Assembly (NCBI GenBank): GCA_016630905.1
Contig: WBMQ01000017.1
Span: forward strand, 62,001 to 126,000
From: Capillidium heterosporum
Lineage: Eukaryota > Entomophthoromycota > Entomophthoromycetes > Entomophthorales > Capillidiaceae
Direction: 5' to 3'
DNA: 64,000 nucleotides
In this document: positions 29,960-40,824 of the stretch, piece after piece
How the letters are laid out: each line of letters opens with the position of its first letter
Numbering within the stretch: position 1 is the first letter of the stretch
Position numbers and translations under genes: made by a program
Notes under the pieces: model-generated
Told to the model about the DNA's origin: nothing
Databases searched by the model: none
What the model saw: only the letters and a program-made list of their open reading frames with translations

Positions 29960-30733
29960 TCATATTTTATATGGCATCGAGTCGGTGATATAGGAAGTTT
30001 GGTTGCAAGAGTAGTCATTAATTATGTAATACAAAGAATTACTCCTAGCGATACGCTTTGAAACGATGCGGGGTCCTGTGTAGCTAGGGCCGTAGACGAC
30101 TTGGTGGGTCCTTACACACTTCTTGGTAGTCAAATGACGGTTGTAAATATCTTTGCGGTAGAAGCTCATCTTACATGGCAAACAGTGGTACTCTCTTTGC
30201 TGGGAGTGAACTCCCCTATGCCGCTTAAGTATGTACTTGCGATCGAAGGCCTTTTCACAAACATCACACTTGTAGGTGAGAGGAAGCTTATCCTTTTTTA
30301 CTTTTGTAGGGTTGAATTCAGAACATATGTTGTGGAGTGATTGGAGGTTTATTTCAATTTGAACTGGGCTTTGGGCTACTACATTGGACATGACAACCGG
30401 TGATATGTTCATATTGGACATGGAAAGAGGAGATATCTCACTACTACTGAAGTTGTAGGGCATCGACTCCTGGTTCATGTTGGCGTACATGTAGTTGAGG
30501 TTCTGGAGCTGGCAGTTGTAGTTCATGAAATCTTTGCTGGAGTAGCCTTTGGGACTAAAACTGTCGTTGAACGAGGAGGTCATTAGGGGTAGATTTTGGT
30601 CCGATGAGGCATTGTCGTGAATTAAAGAACCTTGTTCCACCTTTACGTCCAGAGTACTGAGAAACATTAAGTTGGATTGGTAGTTATTCAACTGCTGTTG
30701 ATAGTAATTTATACTGTTGTAGTCGATGTTCAT
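29960..30733 (-). CDS. C2H2 zinc-finger transcription factor, 257 aa
   Basis: ATG 30731-30733. Residues 1-150 are Asn/Ser/Gln/Met-rich and probably disordered or activating. Finger 1 has Cys156, Cys159, His172 and His176 (C-x2-C-x12-H-x3-H). Finger 2 has Cys184, Cys187, His200 and Cys206 (C-x2-C-x12-H-x5-C, a C2HC variant). A basic tail follows (TTKKCVRTH, KRIAR). DNA-binding regulator, presumably nuclear; targets unknown. Tandem paralogue of the TGA-interrupted gene at 27389-28126, separated by an LTR-E copy. The domain architecture is clear, the specific orthologue is not. Confidence 0.85.
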   Translation of the reverse strand: MNIDYNSINYYQQQLNNYQSNLMFLSTLDVKVEQGSLIHDNASSDQNLPLMTSSFNDSFSPKGYSSKDFMNYNCQLQNLNYMYANMNQESMPYNFSSSEISPLSMSNMNISPVVMSNVVAQSPVQIEINLQSLHNICSEFNPTKVKKDKLPLTYKCDVCEKAFDRKYILKRHRGVHSQQREYHCLPCKMSFYRKDIYNRHLTTKKCVRTHQVVYGPSYTGPRIVSKRIARSNSLYYIINDYSCNQTSYITDSMPYKI

Positions 30734-31299
30734 GATGCTATTTCAATGGTGGTAAATAAAGTTTAACTTGATAAAGTGGTTCTCACTGGTCGTATTTATA
30801 CTATCTCAAAGCACCATCCACCAACCTTCAATTATGCTACATGTACCTTTCCTTCCTTATTTTTACTACATACCGATTAATGCCTAAGGACACCTGGTCC
30901 AAATTTGACCTATGGTTAGCCAAGTAGCCTATTTTGATTGACTAGAACTCTTAATATTAATCTAGAAATGTATGAAATAAAGCTAAAAAGCAGCACCAAA
31001 TAGGATAAGCCAGCCTTTTTGCGGTCAGATCCAAAACCCGTCTCAGTTTGAAAAGCAATTGCTGGATTCGATAGTGTTTTGCTGATTTACAAGAATAGAA
31101 GTATGGTCGCCTTATATTAAAAATAAAAAACTAACATTAATTGGGTTTCCTGAAGTTGCTATCTGTTCATAAGCCAACCAATCCTATACGAAAATCTATA
31201 TAGGTTTGTAGATAAAGTTTATATACGTACCATCAGTTAATTGTGAATGAAACCGCCGGTTTCAAAATATATTATAGTTCAATGCATATATTAAAGAAA

Positions 31300-31710
31300 T
31301 AAAGTTTAATTATTAAATATATATATGGTAAGAATAGTTTATTATGCATCCATTGCAAATTTGGTAATTCAATTTAGAAAAAAACATAATTGATCTAGGC
31401 AGTGGCAGTGTTACCTGAAGTTGAGCCTATGGATGAATATGGATCAATCCAGCTGCGTTTAAATACCTTAGGTTGCTTTTAAAATACTTTCAATAACGTA
31501 CGGATGGTGCCTTTGAAAGTATAATTGGCATTGCACTAAGAAAGTATATCAAAGAAATAAATCAAATTAAAAGGCATTTATGGTAATAATCTATTTTGCG
31601 TCCGTTACAAATTTGGTAATTTGATTTGGATAGAAAAAAGCAATCAATTTAGGATGGTGGTAGTGCTGCCCGAGGTTGAGCATATGGGTGAATATGGATC
31701 AATCTAGCTA
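31300..31710. repeat. Diverged direct repeat
   Basis: About 31320-31475 and 31570-31710 are similar direct copies: ATGGTAA-AT, then TTGCAAATTTGGTAATT versus TTACAAATTTGGTAATT, then GGTTGAGC-TATGG-TGAATATGGATCAATC in both. Origin unknown; possibly part of an unrecognised repeat. Confidence 0.5.
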
Positions 31711-31781
31711 TAGGTGAAGTAAAGCTACTTTGCACCTAAAGTCAAAGATTGTTGTTATAATTGACAAAGCACAATATATAT

Positions 31782-31887
31782 TATTTGCTGGTCGTCCTCG
31801 CCGAGTATCTGGCTACTGGCTTGGACTTCCAGCTGGGTAGGTTTGGCCGAATTTGGGGGTTCTTTGGCATGGGATGTATTATGTTTA
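31782..31887 (+). mobile_element. LTR-E fragment (copy 6), cut by Tc1-like element
   Basis: The first about 105 bases of LTR-E (GCTGGTCGTCCTCGCC and the GGCCGAATTTGG block), interrupted at TA 31886-31887 by the Tc1-like left end. Confidence 0.6.
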
Positions 31888-33135
31888 TCATATTTTTAGA
31901 TTAAGCTGGCAAAAATACTAGGCCAATATAGCCAAAATGCCAAGTCATTATAACGAAAATGGTAGATCAGATCTGTAAAATTATAATTTTGATAAAACAA
32001 AAAGCCGATCTAAAGTCAACTTTATATCACTTATTAAAATGAGTATGTAGTAATACAACAGCTTGAACTTTATAACATATATCTTAATAATTACAATAGT
32101 GTATAGTATTCTATAGAAGGACGATTTGAACTCTTTCAAACTTTATACCTATTTTAGATTTCTACACTTGAATATAAATGATTACTATACATAAACTTTG
32201 TGATCTTAGAACCAAAACAACTGAAAAATTTAGAAAGCAGATAGCTGACGATCATATTTTAAGGTTTAAAGTGTTAAGAAGATTAGCTCAGAATATAGAC
32301 TAGCTGATTAAATTGTTAGGAACATATTGGATTATTTGACGAGTACCAAACAGTACAGTATAAGCCTAGAGGGGGGGCACGAAGAGTAAAGATCAAGGAT
32401 CATAATGGCGAATTTCCAAGGGATGCTATCGACAACAAAGATGAAGTATTTTAACTTTAGAAGACTTGAAGGATAAGCTATTGTCGGAATTTGCTGACGA
32501 CTTTCTACAAGAGAACTCTATTAGCTTATCAGTAATATGCAGCTATGTCAATAATAAGCTATGCTTAACCCTAAAGTGAGCTTCACCAGTTGAAATAGAC
32601 TAAAAATCTAGTAAAGCGCAACATGACCGATTAAAATACTGTGAAGATTTACAATCCAATGGAATCAACTGTGTAGATAATTGCATTTTTATAGATGGAT
32701 CTGATTTCCACGCTTATATGGTCCCAGGTAGAGCAAGGTCCAAGAAAGGGAAAAAGGCACACATTTTAACTAAAACTAAACGTGCTAAAATATCTCCATT
32801 GTTGCTGCTATTAACTCAAAAGGCGTTGAGATATTAAAAATACAAATGGATTTTGTTTGCTGAGTTTATTGAAAAGTTGTTGGAGAAGCCGGATTGTAAG
32901 TATAATAGACAAATGTTTGTAGCTATGACCAATGCTAAATTCTACCATAAAGAAAATGTTCAAAAGCTTTTTAGCAGTTCAATTCATATCTGACGTTTTT
33001 TATCAGCATGCTCTTTAATGTTTAACCCAGTTGAAATAATATTTAATAAGCTTAAAAGCTTTGTTAAAAGTCTACGAAGGAATAAAGAAGATATCCCAAT
33101 TTAACTATAAAAGCACAGGATACGATCAAGCCTAA
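31888..33135 (+). mobile_element. Tc1/mariner-like element, decayed, 3' truncated
   Basis: The left end TCATATTTTTAGATTAAGC follows a TA and matches the ends at 7126 and 47741. It contains a relic of a DDE transposase. The right inverted repeat is missing because LTR-B starts at 33136 (preceding CCTAA matches the Tc1-like sequence at 6780). Confidence 0.65.
32300..33110 (+). pseudogene. Tc1/mariner-like transposase relic
   Basis: Readable pieces in shifting frames: DNCIFIDGSDFHAYMVPGRA with SKKGKKAHI (second catalytic Asp region), VAMTNAKFYHKENVQKLF (third strand region), and NPVEIIFNKLKSFVKSLR (the LNPIE-type motif with the last acidic residue). Several stops and shifts. Family assignment rests on motif order. 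Inactive. Confidence 0.6.
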
Positions 33136-33567
33136 TGCAATAAAACCTCAGAAGGCTTCTCTAGAGAATCAGTTTGGAAATCCTCCTAGCTGGCCGAACT
33201 CTAGTTCTACAACCGTTTCAACTCAGCAATGGATTAGGTTTTAGCTGTATATGAATAAATTGTAGAAAGGTGGATTCTTAGTACAAACACAGAATCTCCA
33301 AACTGAACTAACTAACTGATCCCACAACGAATATTGGCTATTTTTGTAAATTGCAACGCTTCATAAATTTATTATCCTGGCCTGCCTTCAAAGCATGGTG
33401 AGTATAAACTATCTTCCTAATAAAGCACTCACTATCGGTATCTCCACCCTTCTGTCTATCTCTACCCTTGCCCTTATATAAACCCCTTTGACTTGTGTAA
33501 CTTTCCGACAAGTGATTATTTCATAATAAAGATTTCGATCCCTTTTTGTGTTATAATTACTGCATAT
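33136..33567 (+). mobile_element. LTR-B copy 3, 3' truncated
   Basis: Matches the first about 430 bases of LTR-B (TGCAATAAAACCTCAG start, TATATAAAC, AATAAA, GTTATAATTACTGCA). The ORF part is absent because LTR-A starts at 33568. Confidence 0.8.
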
Positions 33568-34291
33568 TGTAATAACCTTGGCTGTTGTAATGTCAATTAT
33601 TAGAGCATTGACCTATTTCCCTGTTTTTCTTTTGCCACTTTCTTTATTAACTTCGATCTTTCAATCCTTAATTCGTAACTATTTTAGTCACCAATCTGCT
33701 TCATGTCCTAGATATTTTTGATCCCCTTTATCGGCAGCATAGCATTGGATACTAGAGCTCTGGTAATGGTAAACTCACCGGTAGTAGTTGGTATTAGTAC
33801 GGACTTTTTCTGGCTAAACTTGACAACAACTTTATTTATAGAATGGTTAATTGTGGATGGAAATCTAATCCTCCTAGTATAACTACTGCAAAGATACCAA
33901 AAGGGTATTTAAATCCCTTTCTGTCATTACTCAAAGCTGATATCTTGACAAAATTCCACCTCGCTATTTATAGCTGTTACTCACCTCTTGATCTCAACCC
34001 TTAGTCATAGTTGTGAAACCCTGATTTTGTTTCTTAGCCTACGAATAAAGTCCCGTTCCTAGCAAGTCTTTTAGCTATTAGATTGTGTGAATATGTGGTT
34101 CGACTCCTATACCTTCTTAGCTCACTCCGTTCAAACTTTCTTCGCTTCCCTTTGGACTTACCTCCTTTGGGTGATTCATACTATCAATGCAATGGTCGGC
34201 ATTGGTTTTACTGTTCCGATCTATCTTTTCATACGCCTCTATTATGATACCATCATTAGTTGGATCCAACAACACTTCCCTGGATCTTACA
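33568..34291 (+). mobile_element. LTR-A copy 6 (short-ORF form)
   Basis: From TGTAATAACC to TCTTACA, 724 bp. Palindromic TATA near 33902, leader stem-loop CGCTATTTATAGCTG, AATAAA near 34044 and an intact short ORF. Flanks CATAT and CCTGA do not match. Confidence 0.8.
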
Positions 34292-34296
34292 CCTGA
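34093..34296 (+). CDS. LTR-A-embedded hydrophobic peptide (short form), copy 6
   Basis: 67 aa from ATG 34093, no interruption: MWFDSYTFLAHSVQTFFASL, then WTYLLWVIH (hydrophobic segment), GIGFTVPIYLFIRLYY (second hydrophobic segment) and DTIISWIQQHFPGSY. It crosses the element end (34291) in phase TAC A|CC and stops immediately (TGA 34294-34296). Its complete sequence thus shows what the element itself contributes. No family recognised. Confidence 0.55.
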   Translation: MWFDSYTFLAHSVQTFFASLWTYLLWVIHTINAMVGIGFTVPIYLFIRLYYDTIISWIQQHFPGSYT

Positions 34297-35008
34297 AAAG
34301 TATTAGTTTTGGATAAACTTTTTAGGAGCTTACAGTTCCTAGTTGCATTACCATCATTATGAAACTGGGGGGCGACCTTTTATAGTTGAGCTTATAGAAA
34401 GCACCCATATTTACCAGACTAAGTGATAAATTAATAGCCGAAAGAAAATTTTCAATTACTCAGGGGACTGTCTTTGAAAGTAAATGTTTTATCTCTCCAG
34501 TATCTTCAACCTTAAATACCGTTTATTAGTGATAATATCATTGATTTGCCACACCTTTAAAGCATTTATGTTGGAAAATTCAATTTTATTTCCGTAATCC
34601 TTCAGTTTTTTATCATTTCAACTTGAAGTGCACTGCCAACTACGCATGAAGGTAAGACCATCTTTACTATTATATTAGCTCCTCCAAGTTACACTCTCTG
34701 TTTTTGATGGCCTTCAACTCTATTTTAGTGTTAATTATCAGAAATTAGCAAATTATATCAGCAGCCTAGTTTCACTTGTAAAAGTTTAGAAAGAAACTCA
34801 CAGTTGCAATGAGACCTTGAGTAGCTATTGAAGGTTGGATATTTGGATGGCAGTCCTTGAAACTTTACCATTTCTTTTACCTCTCAACTTTTTGCGGTAA
34901 TAAATGGCTGTTTAAGATAACAGAAGGTTATAAATTAGTTAGTGTGTGGCCTTACCTCAGCCAAATTCACCAAAATAGCAACAAATAGCTTCAGATATAG
35001 CGGATATT
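34297..35008. other. Intergenic, no certain gene
   Basis: A coherent-looking frame (34942-35163; RYSGYYGNDQTFILLRNP and AEYIGKYLYKAKLYQLKP) precedes and overlaps the PH-like gene in another frame. It may be an exon or a relic; I cannot decide. The rest is AT-rich. Confidence 0.35.
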
Positions 35009-35788
35009 ATGGAAACGATCAAACCTTCATTTTGCTTCGTAACCCATCTATTACAAACTTTGCAGCCGAATATATTGGAAAATATCTATACAAAGCAAAG
35101 CTATACCAGCTTAAGCCTACCCAAGGAGTATCTATTCCTTATGAAGAAGCTCGATATGTGTAGCAAGAAGTTGGATGGAAATCAAAATCAAGGCAACACA
35201 ATTCATCATAGGAAAAGTTTTCACTCGAGTACCATCGAGATGATGGATAGTAACCTCAACACATCACTCAGATATGCTAAAACAAATCCAACCATATTCA
35301 GCCTATCGATAACATCTACAAATTCCAGCAGCATCTCCAAGTACAGAATTTTCAACTACTGCAACTTCAGCAACAGTTTTTATAACCTCAATATCATGTC
35401 CATTGACAAAAAATTAGTTTTAAAGGAAGGCTGGTTGTACAAAAGCAACTCTAGTTTAAAACTACTTTCGACCAAGTTAAACTTCAAATATTTTTACTGT
35501 ATACTGACCTGCAACTACCTGTTCCTATTTACTAGCGACGAACCTAGCTCCATGACCTACAAATTCTACAAGTTCAGCTTACTGTTAAAGCTTGAAACGG
35601 TAAGTCTGGATAACAATAACTGCATCACTATCGGTGGGGTTGACAATGCTTTAGAGCGAGATAGGTGTGCCATCAAGTTGACGTTTAAAAACAAGTTTAA
35701 TTACATCTACATAAGATGTGATCACTTTTCTGAGTTAAAGGATTTGGTCACTATAATGAAATCATCGATCAATACTAGTAGTACGTAG
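35009..35788 (+). CDS. PH-domain-like protein
   Basis: 259-aa frame. Residues about 138-255 look like a pleckstrin-homology fold: KEGWLYK opening strand (138-144), FKYFYCILTCNYLFLF (about 159-174) matching the strand-3/4 core, a loop with DNNNCITIGG, and a C-terminal helix (HFSELKDLVTIMKSS). The N-terminal part is Ser/Thr/Asn-rich and the start is uncertain. ATG 35009 gives the longest frame; Met79/80 or Met130 (35396) are alternatives, and an overlapping frame upstream may be a spliced exon. PH domains bind phosphoinositides or proteins at membranes (family knowledge). The fold call here is moderate because identity to any known PH protein cannot be checked. Confidence 0.5.
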   Translation: METIKPSFCFVTHLLQTLQPNILENIYTKQSYTSLSLPKEYLFLMKKLDMCSKKLDGNQNQGNTIHHRKSFHSSTIEMMDSNLNTSLRYAKTNPTIFSLSITSTNSSSISKYRIFNYCNFSNSFYNLNIMSIDKKLVLKEGWLYKSNSSLKLLSTKLNFKYFYCILTCNYLFLFTSDEPSSMTYKFYKFSLLLKLETVSLDNNNCITIGGVDNALERDRCAIKLTFKNKFNYIYIRCDHFSELKDLVTIMKSSINTSST

Positions 35789-35909
35789 CAGTAGGCATTC
35801 TTGGGAAATTTGTAAATAAAAAACTATATATTTGTATATGATGTGGTTTAGTATATAATATTAATTTTTTCATTTGCTATAGTGTAGTTTTTAAAAACCC
35901 AGCTTTTCT

Positions 35910-36610
35910 TGTAACAATCTTGGTTGTTACAATGCGATTATTAGGTCATATGCCTATTCCCCTCTGTTTTCTTTTGCCACCTCTTCTTATCAACTTCGAT
36001 CTCTCAATCCTTAATTCGTAACCATTCTAGTCGTCAACCGCTCCATGTCCTAGATACCTTAACCCCTTTTATCAACAGCATAGCATCAGATCCTGGCATT
36101 CCAACGATGGTAACTCTCTCATAGTCGTCAATCTTATTATGGACTTTTCTGACCAAATTTAGCGTAAACGCAATTAATTGAGGACAGAAACTCACTCCAT
36201 CTGATACGACCATTGTCAAGAAGCAAAAAGGGTATTTAAATCTTTTGGTTATTATTTAAAGCCAGTATCTTGACAACGCTCCACCTCGCTATTTCATGGC
36301 TGTTACTCACCCCCAACCATCAACCATAGCTGTCTCTGACAGCCTGATCTATTTTGCCTACGAATAAAGTCCTATTCCTAGTAAGTCTTTTAGTGATTAG
36401 ATCATGCGAATATGTGATTCGACTTCTATACCCTCTCAGCTCACTCCGTTCAAACTTTCTTCACTTCTCTTTGGATTTACCTCCTTTGGGTGATTCATAT
36501 TACCAATGCAGTGGTCAGTATTAGTTCTACTGTCCTGATCTATCCTGTCATATGCCTCCATTATGATACCATCATTATTTGGATCCAACGGCACCTCATT
36601 GGACTTTATA
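35910..36610 (+). mobile_element. LTR-A copy 7, ORF broken
   Basis: From TGTAACAATC to the diverged end CTTTATA. TATTTAAA lies near 36230 and leader stem-loops are present. The embedded short ORF starts ATG TGA where other copies have ATG TGG. It abuts the WOPR duplication copy 2 at 36611-36616, which marks the left breakpoint of that copy. Confidence 0.75.
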
Positions 36611-36615
36611 GAAAG

Positions 36616-38510
36616 GCTTAATTTTGACTTAAAATATCGTTTAGTTCCAAATTAGATGTTCAATCAATCCAAACTTCCATAAAACTAAGGTGTTTAATTC
36701 AGAACGTATACTACACCATTCTATACCAACCAGTTTGAAATAAAAACTGTCTAAATGAAAATAAGTGGAAATGAATGCCATACTTGTATAGAGTTGCTGG
36801 ATGAAATTTTATTGAGGCATAAAAATAAGTTATACAAAAGCTATAAAGGAATGTGCTAATAACGAAAGGAACAGCGTTAGGTATCGGCTTGGAACTGGTA
36901 GATGCTAGAATTGAACAAAATATCATCTATAGGTTGGAACCCATATACAAAATTATACCCACTATCTATTTCCTGAGTACTTTGGTTGGGATAAATGCCA
37001 GGGATGACTTGATTACTAGTTGAAAACTCTACCGGTTCTTGCTTGATATCTTGACATAGGTTGGTTGGTAGATAGCTTAACGATGGGATGGTGAAGGGGT
37101 TATAGTTTTGGAACTGGTTGGTGGGGGCGAGTATGTTATTCAAGGAATACATCGGCTCGTAGAGGTCTAAGCAGTTGGTGGTGTAGGGTGTAAAGCTGGA
37201 GGTAGAATCTGTAGCCGATATACTTTCCAATAAGCATACACTGCTATTTTTTCGGCTGAACGACGTAGGTACTTTCTGTTTAGGTTTCAAACTGGACAGT
37301 GAGTTACTAGTTCTAAAGTAGTAGTCAACAGGGACAGGAATCATACTGAGTATAGGACATTCATTTACTTTGGGGATGGCCAAGTTGCTATCGGAGCAAT
37401 TGCTGATGTAGTTGACAAGCTGGAACTTACGCCCATCTACAGTGGACATGCTAGTTGTCCGCTTGATGAGTCCATTAGGTTTGTAATTCAAAGCTTTAGT
37501 TTTTTCATGGTGGGAGTAGATGTTGGTGGGAGAGTTAGAATAGCCTTTGTAGGGGATACTATTACACTTATGATTGAAATCGTTGATCTCGTAATAGGTA
37601 AAGAAGTGGTTGTAGTATCTAGATGACGACCAACTGTGCCCATCGGTCCACCTACACATACTGGTACTAGTAGGTTCCCAAATAAAGATAGAACCGGGTC
37701 GGATGATTTTTCTAGAATTTCCGATCAGTCTGGTAGTTATCATGGGGATCAACTTTTGACGAGCTGCCTCAAAGAGAACCAAGGCATCGTTTATGTCATT
37801 TACAATTCCAAAGTAGCTTTCAATCATACTTTGTAGTTTATCTATTAAATTGTTAGATTTAGGAGGAATGGTAATCAAAATTTTGGAAGAGGTTGCAATC
37901 ACTTTGAGAAAGTCTAATTTAGGTTTTAAGCTTAGCTTTGTGCATTTTACTCTTGTATACTGTCAAGCTCAATTCCATTCTAGATACTATTAGTGAAACA
38001 GCGAACTCCACTGACCCAGATGCATTTGTAAATATCACTGGCTATAGGTGAAGAGACTACTACAAAGAGCAATAGTCATGCATTGGATATATAATACGCT
38101 AGATTAGAGGTAGGCGTGTATGCTTATTTCATTTCGCAAATTAATGAAGGTTGTATTACTGTTGTTTATTTTTAATGTCAACTTTTAATTTATTATCTAT
38201 GCAAAAAAGGAGCGTAAAGTAAGTATAGCAATCCAATCCAAACTAGGTTTTATTGTTTGGAATAAATTGTAGGTATGATGCGTTTGTATGCATAGGACGC
38301 AAAATATCCAAAGTAACTGGTTTTGTAATTAGTTACTCTTATCAAAGATTGTTTGTCTTCCATGAACGAGCGTTCGAACTTAACCATTCATTTTGAAGAT
38401 TTTGAGATAGAGATGTTGTCACTATATACACATACCTAATTGAACCTTCACTGAAAAATAAAGTAACTAGAGTAATTCGAAACGTAAAGTACTTGGTCTA
38501 TGATCTTTCT
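36616..38510. repeat. Segmental duplication carrying WOPR gene, copy 2
   Basis: Identity with copy 1 (offset 35583) from 36616 to about 37935, then diverged homology to copy 1 until about 38510. With copy 3 (53365-54787) it shares near-identity up to the point where LTR-C cuts copy 3. The left part present in copies 1 and 3 (equivalent of 1-1032) is absent and replaced by LTR-A. Confidence 0.93.
36877..37827 (-). CDS. WOPR-domain transcription factor, copy 2
   Basis: Protein identical to copy 1 (same RWTDGHSWS and GRKFQLVNYIS motifs, same start choice, ATG 37825-37827). Opposite-strand shadow frames are also identical, which indicates nucleotide identity across the gene. The 5' flank differs from copy 1 (beginning around the TTAGCTTTGTGC stretch near 37931) but equals copy 3, so expression may differ from copy 1. 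Confidence 0.9.
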   Translation of the reverse strand: MIESYFGIVNDINDALVLFEAARQKLIPMITTRLIGNSRKIIRPGSIFIWEPTSTSMCRWTDGHSWSSSRYYNHFFTYYEINDFNHKCNSIPYKGYSNSPTNIYSHHEKTKALNYKPNGLIKRTTSMSTVDGRKFQLVNYISNCSDSNLAIPKVNECPILSMIPVPVDYYFRTSNSLSSLKPKQKVPTSFSRKNSSVCLLESISATDSTSSFTPYTTNCLDLYEPMYSLNNILAPTNQFQNYNPFTIPSLSYLPTNLCQDIKQEPVEFSTSNQVIPGIYPNQSTQEIDSGYNFVYGFQPIDDILFNSSIYQFQADT

Positions 38511-40066
38511 AAATTAGTTTTTTATAAGGAAAGTTGGGATCTTTTACTTTTGTATTGTTCGGTGTGTAGCTTCGCTTGTCTTTGGAAGCGATTCCTGCTA
38601 AAACATTTCACAAAGTAGCATCTAGCCGTATATTAGCAAACTATTTAACGAACCACCTAAAGCTTAATTAAAAATCAGTAACGGTCTGCAATCTGAATGA
38701 TTTCCATTATAGTTTTTATTTCCCGGTTTCAATTACAGATATCGACATCCCAATCTCAATCGTAGTTATTGGGCGATGCTTTATATAGAAATAATAGCCG
38801 CCTGAGAATATTTTGATATTTCAAGCGCTAAAATGCAATCAACACATAGGTGAAACCATAAATATTCACTGAGCTGAATATTTCTCCAGTATGCCAATCT
38901 AAACTTGGTATATCCGCCGACCTTCCTACTAAATATAGAAGCCTGCGCTGGCATTTTAAACTACTTACATCTGTTCTAATATCAAGGTCTACCTCAGTCT
39001 ATAAGTTTGAAGTATTAATTCGAAATTCAGGCTAGGTATGAAACGCAGTTGATCAAATTAAAAAGCTCACTACTGCTTTGCTCCGATAAAATAAATATAT
39101 TTTTGCAATGGAACTTGTCGAATGACACCTACATTTTCGAAACAGAGTAAAGTTGGGTTGAAGCTGATGGTCACTACCAAGTTCAGCGTGGGTAATTCCA
39201 ACGACAATAGCCTTAAAATTCAATGGTGTTTCAACCAAGAAATTTCGGAAATATATAATTATGCTATAGTTAGAGGTTGGAATAAAATTTGCATAACACT
39301 CAATTGTAGTTCGGAAATGCAAGCATTTCAATAGTTGGGGTTTTGAGATGTTCCTCAAGATAAAGAAAGGCTATCTTTACTTTTGCGTATACTAGCTTCA
39401 AGATGATCTATACATACAAAATAGATAGCAAATATAATTATTCTAAATATATAACGTGTAAATAGGTACTTATTTCAACATATGATCGATTGATCATACA
39501 AATAGTAGTAGAATACCATCTAAAAAAATGTTTGACTCAGGTACCTTCATTTTGACGCAATATATCTATGAAGCGTGCACTACCAATTTAAAACATATAC
39601 TTCTAGAATTGAATAGGTAACAATATCAAAAGGGTAATATTAAACAAGAATTGTACTGAGCTTTACATACATTTCAATCCACTTTTATCCTATTGATAAG
39701 ATGGGCGTTTTTGATATTTTAGAGCCAAGCGGCAGTTTGTTTGGAACAAGCGTCTATCATGCAATGTATCTGTAAATCATAGCTTATAGAAGCTTGCGAA
39801 TTAAACCCTATTAATTTAAAACATAAGGCGGCTTCTGCTCGCATAATTCTACATAATCATATGCCAATCAATCTGAAATAAGGTGAGTCATGTATAGGAA
39901 TCATTTATAATTTTCGTAAAAATTTTACACACCATTCTCCTATAATTTCGAACGAAGCCTTAGCTAAAAATTTAGATCAGATTCAATTAATGAAGCTCAA
40001 TATCCAATACTTTTGGCTATGTAGTTTAATCTATTAATTAAAAAGAATATGCCTAAATCTAAGGAC
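38511..40066. other. Intergenic, no certain gene
   Basis: AT-rich. A 70-codon plus frame at 39122-39334 (KVGLKLMVTTKFSVGNSNDN) and its antisense frame have no recognisable family and I do not call either. Confidence 0.35.
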
Positions 40067-40698
40067 TGCTCATTATTACCCATATAAAAAACGTATTTTT
40101 AAGAATAGCTTATAAGATTGAACCTAAATAGGAAAGCTTCGTCATAGAAAAGAATTGAATAAATAATACAGGTCTTTTAAAATAGATATTATGAGTTGCA
40201 AATTTTTTGCTTACATTGTAAACATTTATCCAGATATACAGGTACAAGTAAATACTGTACCTTGCTATTGAGAAAAATGCAGGTACATGCTTTTAGACTT
40301 ATGGGTGTTATGATATATAATTCATAAGTGTATGAATTCAAGTTTGAATTTCAGATTTGTGATATTTCAAGTCGTTTTAGCAAATATCCAAAACTAAAAT
40401 AATTAGAAATCGTTCATATAGGGAGTACTTAGACTTGGAAGACTTTGTATCTCTCATTTCTAATAAGAAATCCAATGCTAAGAACATACATATACAGGCA
40501 AATGGATGGCAATGGTCGCAGAAAGGTATTAGATGCTAACTGAAATATAGCTTTATTTAACTATACTCTATCATTGGCGCAAGAGTAGAAAAACATTTGG
40601 TCAAATATCTGTACTATATGAAAACTGACAGGATCACTACGTCTTCAGTAAACTGGCTGCAAGCTAAGGGTTTGTGAGAATAGTTTAAAGAACTACTG
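40067..40698 (+). repeat. MULE left terminal inverted repeat
   Basis: Begins TGCTCATTATTACCCATAT. Complementary to 44133-44763 over its whole length; inner end around GGGTTTGTGAGAATAGTT. A diverged relative of its outermost part occurs at about 140-215 and 52472-52547. Confidence 0.9.
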
Positions 40699-40824
40699 AA
40701 TTGTCAATTAATAAACTATATATTTAATAACTAAGTTTATTTCTTGATTCAAAATGAAAGCATTTTAAAGCTTGAAACAAGAACAACGGCCATGACCTCT
40801 GATTTGGCAGTTGCTACAAGTACG

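Noticed and set aside
6230-36420. TGA as a tryptophan codon (altered genetic code), suggested by TGG/TGA exchange in LTR-A ORFs
   Set aside because: Intact genes use TGG for Trp and end at TGA or have TGA absent internally, and TAG and TAA interruptions are equally common in the same relics. Simple decay explains it.
39122-39334. 70-codon plus frame as a gene
   Set aside because: An antisense frame of 101 codons overlaps it, composition is ordinary, and there is no motif or paralogue in the window.
40067-40698. Small protein genes in the MULE arms
   Set aside because: The arms are non-coding inverted repeats; every frame in them is short and mirrored in the other arm.
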